Assembly (NCBI GenBank): GCA_009760855.2
Contig: WPIO01000067.1
Span: 931,501-995,500, forward strand
DNA length: 64,000 nucleotides
Reading direction: 5' to 3'
Origin: Cristatella mucedo
Taxonomy: Eukaryota > Bryozoa > Phylactolaemata > Cristatellidae
A program made the translations under genes and the position numbers. Positions 58,501 through 64,000 of the stretch are shown piece after piece (positions within the stretch are counted from its first letter, which is position 1; every line of letters starts with the position of its first letter). The notes beneath the pieces were generated by a model. It saw only the letters and a list, made by a program, of their open reading frames with translations, was not told where the DNA came from and did not search any database.

Positions 58501-60925
58501 TTCCAAGCGAAACTAGGCGTCGGTTTACCGTTTGCCTCACAAGTAAGTTTGACGGAGCCGCCCGTGGTGACTCCGCCAAAACCGGTTATACTTCCGCTCA
58601 CCGTTACGTTGACAGAATTCGGTGCGTAGAACTCTAAAAACGGCCACATCGCGTGCTTAATTAGGCTCCTGGCAGCATACGTGTGCGTATGCCTTGACAA
58701 AAAATGTAGGGAAGGCAATGTCTCGTTTCCATATGTGGCCAACATTTTCTTTTGCACCACCGGCAAATCGGCGGCTAGCTCTTTGGCAACAGAAAATACG
58801 ACAAAAGCATAAAAACACGGGGACGACCGGACTTGAAATTTAACAGCCCTTATAAGAAAGGCGATCTGTCCGCAGGGCCGAGCACCAGCGCTTTGTTTAA
58901 GAATATAGAAGAAAATTTCCTACAGTGCCACGATTGTCGGAAAATGAGTGCACGCCTATTGCTAATTTCTTACTCCTCTTGCTTATGAAGAGCGAAACAA
59001 AAAGTCGCGGTCTGTGGCTCCTTTGCGAAAACAGACTGGAGACAGCTTTAGGAATTTATTAGCCAATGTGCAAGAGCCATTGGATGCATCATTAACACAA
59101 TAAGAGCTGTTGTATCAGCCCAGTGGCATCAGTGCAGCTCATGACAAAGGTAATGGGTTGACTCTCTCAGTCTGAGTTACTCTATTGCCTACAGCAACTG
59201 TGGCAATGAGGGCTAAGGCTATGCTATCGCTAAACTAATGTGGCCTGTTGATTAGCTGACATTTCATTGCAGTAACAGTGCACTTACTGGCCCTTGAAAT
59301 GGATGGTGACAGAATGCACAGATTACTGAATTTTCCATTGCAGCAAGGCAGAAAGCTTGGCTAGTTGTACAGCTAGGGATGCTCCCATTTTGGCAGTTCA
59401 TTTAGCGAAGCCAGCACCAACAACGAGCGTATGAAAGTGACACACACACACGCACACCTTATACGACTGATTTTGACCATCTGTTGCGCACTTAATGCTC
59501 ACCTGTGGACTTGGAAACCACGGTAAAGTGACCAGTGGCTGAGCCATATGGGTTCACTGCTGTACATACGTAAATTCCAGCATCGTTCTTATGGAGCGAC
59601 ACAATTCTAAAAGAAAGCGAGAGTCGCACAGGTAATCATAGCTTGCTCTATATTCATTTTTTCTAGCTCGCTATTACACAAGACGCAGACGCAATAGTAG
59701 TAGTTTCTTAAGCAAAACTGTTCAGCCATAATAGATTAGGGCTACCATGGTAAAGTGCTATCATGCAGTCTTCGTGCTACGAGCGAGTCGTAACTGAGTT
59801 TCCACAATCGCTGACTTCACACTTTGGTCTACTTCTAGAAACTTGGTGTTGAGCAAAAGAGCTCTAGTAAACTGTCATGAATAGGACAGACATAAACTGG
59901 AAAATTCAGTGAATAGACATGACTACAATTATAATAATTATAATAATAATGCACTTGATAAAGTGCCCTCAGAGAACTTAATCTCTTTCTGGGTGCTTTA
60001 CATTTGCTGCAAAGGGAAATGCAATTGAATGGTAAGTAAAATCATGCTTGAAAAACAAACAAAATGAACAATATGAAATTCAAAATTCATTCAGAATATG
60101 CATCCTTCAGACCTAAGTCTTGCCAGGTCATTTGCAAAATTGTATTTCTAAAATCTGAACAAAAGAAGATAGCATATTGGAGCATCACTAGTGGGCTGGA
60201 AGCTCTCGATAAATCAGCAAAACTATGCAAATAACCGCTGATAAGCGAGCAGTGGAAATTAACTATCGCCTAAATATTTGAATAGTACGTTAAATAACGT
60301 CAGATTTTGAGCTACGGTTGATAGCACTTAAGTAAGCAACCCCCTAAAGCCTAAACATTGATTGCTGTGGCAATGTTCTCAGTGGTGATCTTGGTTCGAC
60401 TAATTTCGAAGAATCCTAAGGTGTCGGAGAGTAGGACGACATCACCCACATAATCCAAAATTCTTAAAAGTTTGCTAACTGCTGCAGCTGCAGCCACTCA
60501 CATTTTGACTTATTTATCTTACCCAATAGTGAACTCAATATACGCTGAATAAACAAATTCCAAGTTTATACATCCTTTCTCTTGCCCTCTATATCGCACC
60601 TGTTCTATCCAATTCGTGTCTGTTGGGGGAAGAGTGAAGCTCTCACTTGCAGCTCAACATCTTTCTCTACTTAATTGAATGCATACTTCTTACGTTGAAC
60701 ATGCAATATCATTTCAATATTTTCTGTCGCTAAGTATTACTGTGTTTTCATAATCTACGTCAGCCTGCTAGCCAGCATTCCAGCAATGGTGGTTATTCTA
60801 TCAGTGCCTACTCATCTTGGTTAGCTTTTTCATCTCTCCTACCCTCTCTTAACGTGCAGTACTCTATCTGACTTACTCACTTTATTATCCATCCTTTTCT
60901 CTTTGGCACTTTCTTCTTACCCGTT

Positions 60926-60963
<38 letters not shown>

Positions 60964-61245
60964 AACTCTCTCTCTCTCTCGAACTCTCGAACTCTCATTC
61001 CTCGGTGCATCGCTCTTATTCCCTGTCCATGGCGATTCTCTGTCTATCTGTATAAACCTGAACGAGTCTCGCTCCAATTAACAAAAAATGCCAACTTTGG
61101 ACAATTTTCAAACTTTTCACCCCTTTTTTCGCCTTCTTCACTTTTGCTCTGCCTATCAACAAAACTGACACGCATTCTCTCTCTTTTTCAATTTTTCTCT
61201 TCCTCACATTCCCCATCTCGCTCCCTACGTCTGCTGCTGCTGCTG

Positions 61246-61276
<31 letters not shown>

Positions 61277-62944
61277 AACTTACGACAGTTTGTTGCCGCT
61301 GACGGTGGCCGTAGATGGCACTGCGACGGCCAGGGTGCCTATGATTCGGCTCCAAGAAAAGGTGGGCTCCGGGCTGCCGTTTGACTCGCAGAGCAGTTGG
61401 AGCGTGCCGCCAACGGATTCACCGTCACCCTCAGCGGCACTGCCGGTGGCTGTCACGTTGACAGAACTCGGTGCACTGCTTGCTGCAACGAGAAAAAGCT
61501 TAATCGTCGTGCACCCAAATGGCTGAGCGATGGTGAGTGGCTACAGTGGGAGGGGGTCTATCAACTTGACAGGGAGCTGCATCCAAGCAAAGTGAAATAG
61601 TTGTGTAGACCAAGAATATCAGGAGAAGAAAACAGGTTAGTTAGACTTGGTGCCATTTCAAATACGTTAGCGAGATAAAAATAACTAAATCCGATTGCTC
61701 TGCTGAGTGTGTTTACCTGTATCAAGAATACAGAATTGAGCAAGTGCGTCAAAACTGTGCTCCATAAACTACATTATAAGAAATTAAATAAAAGTATTTA
61801 ATGCCGTGATAGTAAACACAAGATTGATATAGGACACAGCACCGCGACAGTGACATGCATGGCCGGAGACATAGCTATGCTGATTCACCCGATTCTAGCT
61901 CTTTGCAAAACTACAGGAAACACCAGCGGCTAGTACTTTTGCATGAAATATGCACAAGAATTAGTAGAAGTGTCGTTAACGTGGACTTGTGCTTATGCAG
62001 TTGAAACTGATCTTTATCTCAGCACACATACTTACCAATTGCCGTTGTAACAATTTCGATGACACTGGAGGATGAGCCAAATTGGTTGTGAGCTATGCAC
62101 ACGTATATTCCGGCATCCCCATGATCGAGTGATGGAATTCTGCAAAAGCGGACCAGACGTGATATCACAGCTTAAAACGCATGTAGCTTCCTGCTGCATG
62201 GTAATAAGCACTTAGGGCACCAGAAGTTTAATTAGGGCTACGATGGCCAACTTGAACCCCTATCCTGAAGGGGGCCCAATTGAAGGCAATATGCAGCCGC
62301 TCCACGAAGACTCCTTAGCTAATTCTTGTGAGCCACCGATCCTCGAAACACATTGCCTAAGTGAGCCGTAGTGGCCGACTAGATCATGCGGTTGCTTTTC
62401 ACGACCACTGTCCCAAGCTTTTAGGTTCGAATCGTGAAGTGAGGGATTATGTATTGCCACTGCAAGCAACTGGTGATAGCCTTTAAGTTTCTTTTGCACA
62501 TATACACGAGAGGCTGCTAATGAGCTGGTATTTTTCCGATTTAAATTTCATAGAATGTTATCTAAAACTGTCCTAGCCAAATGTATTTACAAAAAGCGGT
62601 TCATAGACTTTCCTGACTCGGGTTAATAATTAGTTTGTTTTAGATATTGATTAGCCTGAATGTAAACCAATGCCTTAATATCGGGATCAGAGCTTCATTA
62701 AGTTGCAAATGTGATTGAGGGAGCTTCATTTGCAGCAATGCACAGGGTACGAAAAAAGCGGCAATGCACACTAAGAGGCTTACGGAATAGAATTACATCC
62801 CACTGTTTCGCCCTTTTATTCGGCGATATTAATCACAGGTAAACGCAAGTAAGACTCATAAGCCACCTGGTCCATCGCATGGCAATCAGTCAGTCAGGCT
62901 TGTTTTCTCGACGTTTCTTTGAAATTAACCTAATTATTCATTTT

Positions 62945-63002
<58 letters not shown>

Positions 63003-63397
63003 TATATACATATATATATATATATTTATATATATATATGTATATATCATCTCTCCCTCTGGCTCTCTTTATGTATGTCTCTCTCCTTCGCTCTTTTTAT
63101 CTCGATCTCCTGATCTCTCTGTTTCCCTATATGTCGCTATATATGGCCACTCTCTCTCTCCCTACTGTATTAGCGTTATGCGATAACTCCTGGCTTACGT
63201 GAGTTGGTTGCCATTGACTGTTGATGTAAGCGGCAAAGCAACCGACTGATTTCCAACAGTTCTTGTCCAAGTGTAAGTAGGAGTCGGGTTGCCATTAGCT
63301 GTGCATAAGAGTTGCAGCCGGCCGCCGATGGTAAGGCCTCCACCACCAATTGCAGTAATGACTCCACTCACATTAACAGCTGTTGGTGCATCGTTTA
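40089..63397 (-). CDS. Multi-exon immunoglobulin-superfamily gene, 11 tandem Ig domains (5' end outside window)
   Basis: Twenty-two minus-strand exons encode eleven consecutive I-set/C2-like Ig domains. Each domain uses two exons: the first carries the B-strand Cys and the core Trp, the second the DAGxYxC motif with the second Cys. Junctions read as CAG/TAG acceptors and GTAAG/GTGAG donors. Domains are bounded by phase 1 introns and split by a phase 2 intron. The usual lengths are 199 + 104 nt (303 nt, 101 codons). Two domains (49,583/48,871 and 46,717/46,211) are a different subtype with a 208-211 nt first exon. From the N-terminal side the order is five standard, one variant, one standard, one variant, three standard. 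The product should be a long extracellular or surface adhesion-type protein, hemicentin-like in architecture only. No signal peptide, membrane segment or other domain is in the window. Introns contain LINEs, SINEs and CT-rich microsatellites; the larger ones (44,079-45,686, 52,447-54,496, 56,134-57,786) show no other genes. The gene model is from splice signals, not transcripts. Confidence 0.87.
41069..41100. repeat. Short (GTCT)n/(CTAT)n tract in intron
   Basis: CTGTCTGTCTGTCTGTGTG followed by CTCTCTATCTATC, immediately downstream (minus sense) of the domain 11 first-exon donor. Confidence 0.8.
41163..41343 (-). CDS. Ig domain 11, first exon
   Basis: 181 nt, 18 nt (6 codons) shorter than the standard 199 but phase-compatible. 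Contains LNLICTANGSPAPDYTW. Acceptor TTGTAG, donor CTCAC/GTAAGT. The CT/GTCT-rich tract at 41,069-41,100 lies just downstream of the donor. Confidence 0.8.
41747..41847 (-). CDS. Ig domain 10, second exon
   Basis: 101 nt, one codon shorter than its sisters. EDAGTYVCTAQNQYGS gives the F-strand Cys. Acceptor TTTGGCAG, donor AATCAG/GTAATG. Confidence 0.85.
42216..42272. repeat. (CT)n microsatellite in intron
   Basis: Almost pure CT run of about 57 bp within a wider CT-rich tract, in the intron that splits Ig domain 10. Confidence 0.95.
42462..42535. repeat. Minisatellite of about 13 bp in intron
   Basis: ATCAGCTCTCTGT or close variants recur about five times, ending some 40 bp from the domain 10 first exon. 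Confidence 0.8.
42576..42771 (-). CDS. Ig domain 10, first exon
   Basis: 196 nt. LSLLCKAESSPDPTYTW holds the B-strand Cys and the core Trp. Acceptor TTTTTGTAG, donor CTCAC/GTAAGT. Confidence 0.85.
42978..43382 (+). mobile_element. L2/CR1-type LINE 3' fragment in an Ig intron
   Basis: Begins in the C-terminal LINE motif (AAATCCTTTGGAGACCG), contains the 3' UTR and the hairpin, and ends in (ATT)n at 43,352-43,380. It is antisense to the Ig gene, in the intron between domains 9 and 10. Confidence 0.93.
43975..44078 (-). CDS. Ig domain 9, second exon
   Basis: 104 nt. EDAGTYICAALNPYGSA with the canonical Cys. Acceptor GGTTTGCAG, donor CCCTTT/GTGAGT. Confidence 0.87.
45336..45388. repeat. Small palindromic repeat TATAAGTTATAACTTATA
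   Basis: A self-complementary stretch followed by further CTGTAAGTTATAGG copies, lying in the intron that splits Ig domain 9. It can form a cruciform. Confidence 0.7.
45687..45885 (-). CDS. Ig domain 9, first exon
   Basis: 199 nt. LSILCEANGAPTPSYSW. Acceptor TTTCTTGTAG, donor CTCAC/GTAAGT. The exon stays open on both sides, but splice sites and phase fix its limits. Confidence 0.88.
46211..46314 (-). CDS. Ig domain 8 (variant), second exon
   Basis: 104 nt. SGVYKCEAVIPGFGP followed by GQLLVTVLG. The variant subtype lacks the DAG triad of the standard exons. Acceptor TTTTCAG, donor CTCG/GTAAGG. Confidence 0.85.
46717..46927 (-). CDS. Ig domain 8 (variant), first exon
   Basis: 211 nt. LTITCLAKGDPTLLLEW then KDGILLPSD and SPGQAVLK. 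Close paralogue of 49,583-49,790. Acceptor TTGGTTTAG, donor CTCAA/GTGAGT. Confidence 0.85.
47472..47575 (-). CDS. Ig domain 7, second exon
   Basis: 104 nt. DDAGTYVCTAQNQNGS. Donor CTACAG/GTAATA; this is the closest match to the site that has become GC in the terminal exon. Confidence 0.87.
48422..48620 (-). CDS. Ig domain 7, first exon
   Basis: 199 nt. LSLHCDANGIPTPSFSW. Acceptor TTGGTTTTAG, donor CTCAC/GTGAGT. Confidence 0.87.
48871..48974 (-). CDS. Ig domain 6 (variant), second exon
   Basis: 104 nt. DSGVYVCQAVVPGFGA and GQLSLIALG. Paralogue of 46,211-46,314. Acceptor CTTTTGCAG, donor CTCG/GTAAGA. Confidence 0.86.
49583..49790 (-). CDS. Ig domain 6 (variant), first exon
   Basis: 208 nt. 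LTITCRVKGDPTLQLQW, KDGLLLPSD and SPGQAVLQ. Acceptor CGTTTAG, donor CTCCA/GTGAGT. Confidence 0.86.
50318..50468. repeat. (TTTA)n and (TATG)n microsatellites
   Basis: TATTTATTTATTTATT at 50,320-50,340 and TATGTATGTATGTATG at 50,445-50,467, in the intron between Ig domains 5 and 6, beside repeat R1. Confidence 0.85.
50475..50790 (-). repeat. Unclassified repeat R1, copy 3
   Basis: Collinear with 10,360-10,680: GTAACTCCACAAAGTCATA, GGAGAGTTTTGTATAG, GCATTCGGTAGCC, GAGCAGTT. The minus-strand frame (50,815-50,510) is open but shares only scattered residues with the other copy. Confidence 0.55.
51096..51199 (-). CDS. Ig domain 5, second exon
   Basis: 104 nt. EDADTYVCAAHNQYGS: the Gly of the usual DAG is Asp. 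Acceptor TTTCAG, donor CCACAG/GTAATT. Confidence 0.86.
51911..52110. repeat. CT-rich and (CTAT)n microsatellite tract
   Basis: (CT)n with TTTC interruptions, then CTATCTATCTATC runs, in the intron that splits Ig domain 5 and about 140 bp downstream of that donor. Confidence 0.92.
52248..52446 (-). CDS. Ig domain 5, first exon
   Basis: 199 nt. LELLCEAIGSPAPSYTW. Acceptor TTTGCTGTAG, donor CTAAC/GTAAGT. Confidence 0.87.
52927..53028. repeat. Degenerate tandem GGGGAAATGTCC repeat
   Basis: GGGGAAACGTCC, GGCGGATGTCC, GGGGAAATGTC, GGGGGAACGTCC and GGGGAAATGTCC follow one another in the intron between domains 4 and 5. Confidence 0.75.
53551..53585. repeat. (GA)n microsatellite
   Basis: GAGAGAGA run, the opposite polarity to the CT tracts elsewhere in this gene. 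Confidence 0.9.
54497..54600 (-). CDS. Ig domain 4, second exon
   Basis: 104 nt. DEAGTYVCTAENAFGSS. Acceptor CTTTGCAG, donor TTG/GTAAGG. Confidence 0.86.
55510..55655. repeat. (CT)n followed by (CTAT)n microsatellite
   Basis: About 80 bp of CT then CTATCTATCTATC runs, about 280 bp downstream of the domain 4 first-exon donor. It produces three spurious Ser/Leu-rich frames. Confidence 0.95.
55935..56133 (-). CDS. Ig domain 4, first exon
   Basis: 199 nt. LNLLCEAYGNPKPSFTW. Acceptor CGTTGTAG, donor CTCAC/GTAAGT. Confidence 0.87.
57787..57890 (-). CDS. Ig domain 3, second exon
   Basis: 104 nt. DAGIYTCIATNDYGSS. Acceptor TTTTGTAG, donor ACTG/GTAAGT. Confidence 0.87.
58435..58633 (-). CDS. Ig domain 3, first exon
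   Basis: 199 nt. VKLTCEANGKPTPSFAW. Acceptor CGTTTTTAG, donor GTGAC/GTAAGT. No CT microsatellite flanks this donor, unlike six of its sisters. Confidence 0.87.
59503..59606 (-). CDS. Ig domain 2, second exon
   Basis: 104 nt. NDAGIYVCTAVNPYGSA. Acceptor TTTCTTTTAG, donor CACAG/GTGAGC. Confidence 0.87.
59935..60078 (-). mobile_element. L2/CR1-type LINE 3' end (minus) in an Ig intron
   Basis: TAATAATAATGCACTTGATAA, the reversed hairpin with TCTCTTTCTGGGTGCTTT, TTTGCTGCAAAGGG and AATCATGCTTGAAAAACAAA. Only the last 140 bp or so of the LINE are present. Confidence 0.88.
60927..60986. repeat. (CT)n microsatellite
   Basis: CT run broken by CGAACTCT units, in the intron that splits Ig domain 2. 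Confidence 0.93.
61221..61275. repeat. (CTG)n(CT)n microsatellite
   Basis: CTGCTGCTGCTGCTG followed by a CT run ending 8 bp from the donor of the domain 2 first exon; on the transcript it is a (GA)n tract next to the 5' splice site. Confidence 0.93.
61284..61482 (-). CDS. Ig domain 2, first exon
   Basis: 199 nt. LQLLCESNGSPEPTFSW. Acceptor TCGTTGCAG, donor TGTC/GTAAGT. Confidence 0.87.
62036..62139 (-). CDS. Ig domain 1 of the window, second exon
   Basis: 104 nt. DAGIYVCIAHNQFGSS. Acceptor CTTTTGCAG, donor ATTG/GTAAGT. Confidence 0.87.
62361..62535 (+). mobile_element. tRNA-derived SINE, copy 7, in an Ig intron
   Basis: GTGAGCCGTAGTGGCCGACTA promoter end, B box GGTTCGAATCG near 62,423, CACTGCAAGCAACTGG, then AGGCTGCTAATGAGCTGG. 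Antisense to the gene. Confidence 0.8.
62947..63045. repeat. (TA)n microsatellite
   Basis: About 100 bp of TA with a few CA/TTTA interruptions, next to a CT-rich stretch that runs to 63,160, in the intron that splits Ig domain 1. Confidence 0.95.
63199..63397 (-). CDS. Ig domain 1 of the window, first exon
   Basis: 199 nt. LQLLCTANGNPTPTYTW. Acceptor TTTGTAG, donor CTCAC/GTAAGC. It begins in phase 1, so at least one more coding exon must lie upstream, beyond 64,000. Confidence 0.87.
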
Positions 63398-63788
63398 CTA
63401 CAAATATGGAAACCGAGTATTTTACTACTGGCTGTGTAAACAATATGGCATATGAAGCAGATCAGGAATGCACAAGGCGCCCATCGTGAACTGAATCGGT
63501 GTTCAGGAAGTCAACTAGCCCTATGACGACCATATCTTCAGCATGTACAGTACCTGCTTTTCCTTGTGTAGGTGATATAATGTATGCAAGAAATAAGGTT
63601 AACCCACTCCCCTTAATGTCTTTATATCATTTGTATATGTCAATTATAATAATGCTTTCATACAAGACCGGTTTCGGTCAGCATCGTGTTATGAAATCTA
63701 ACAGCTGCTTAAGCCAGCCGAAAACCTGTCATCGATGCATTAAGATAAGGTTCTCGGCTGTCTCAGTGAGGGCTTATAAAAAATAATA

Positions 63789-63943
63789 AATGCTAGCTGA
63801 TTGAACAGCCTCATTTGAATAGCGACACAGGAGCCTTGACGGCAATCACCACCGCTTGCAGTGGCAATAAATAATTACCCACCGCAGGATTCGAACCCAC
63901 GATCTCCGGACGAAGGTCGGGAAAAGCAACCGATTATCTATAC
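63789..63943 (-). mobile_element. tRNA-derived SINE, copy 8 (minus)
   Basis: AAATGCTAGCTGATTGAACAG tail, CACCGCTTGCAGTGG hairpin, B box as GGATTCGAACCC, and the GATCTCCGGACGAAGGTC hairpin. The promoter end is decayed. Confidence 0.85.
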
Positions 63944-64000
63944 CTTCCCACACATTTTCATCATGCTTCGCATCGAGAGATTGGCTGGACCACTCTCGGA

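Noticed and set aside
1-64000. CRISPR array or bacterial operon
   Set aside because: No regularly spaced direct repeats with unique spacers, and no ribosome-binding sites or operon-like gene runs.

Overview
This window is animal nuclear DNA, most likely from an invertebrate. It has multi-exon genes with GT-AG introns and phase-matched exon shuffling. It also carries many short interspersed elements, 5'-truncated L2/CR1-type LINEs ending in (ATT)n tails, dinucleotide microsatellites, and an endogenous Polinton/Maverick-adintovirus-like element. Nothing looks bacterial: there are no operons, rRNAs, CRISPRs or genuine tRNA genes. The species cannot be fixed from the sequence.

Layout, left to right. 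(1) 1-2,420 is the decayed end of one virus-like element: an HNH/AP2-type nuclease remnant, a PLA2-like protein, and two capsid-era or unknown coding remnants on the minus strand. (2) 2,421-14,450 is a repeat graveyard: three or four old LINE copies, three tRNA-derived SINEs and an unclassified repeat. (3) 14,451-26,133 is a second, bounded Polinton/adintovirus-like element of about 11.7 kb (about 9 kb without later insertions). It has inverted terminal repeats that each contain a TGACGTCA palindrome. Its cargo is a broken protein-primed family B DNA polymerase, several small unknown genes, a zinc-finger-like gene, a DDE integrase, a small secreted-looking protein, and a right-end gene that starts inside the right terminal repeat. 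One SINE and two LINEs have inserted into it. (4) 26,134-27,560 is a GC-rich island with short tandem repeats, interrupted by a LINE. (5) 27,561-40,088 is mostly LINE and SINE debris. (6) 40,089-63,397, minus strand, is the one convincing host gene: eleven tandem immunoglobulin domains in 22 exons. Each domain is split by a phase 2 intron and bounded by phase 1 introns, and the 5' end lies beyond the right edge.

The most notable items are the bounded virus-like element, the strikingly regular Ig array, and the pattern of in-frame stops in the virus-derived frames. In the element, two inward-facing genes share an N-terminus supplied by the terminal repeat. In the Ig array, exon lengths of 199 + 104 nt recur and the last splice donor is GC instead of GT. 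Many stops sit where Gln or Trp would read naturally. Decay is the favoured explanation, but the pattern deserves a formal test.

How the genes work together: in the element, polymerase, integrase and terminal repeats form the copy-and-insert core of a self-synthesising transposon or virus. Stops and frameshifts show this copy is dead as a unit. The Ig gene would make a long extracellular or cell-surface rod of Ig domains; no signal peptide, membrane anchor or other domain is inside the window.
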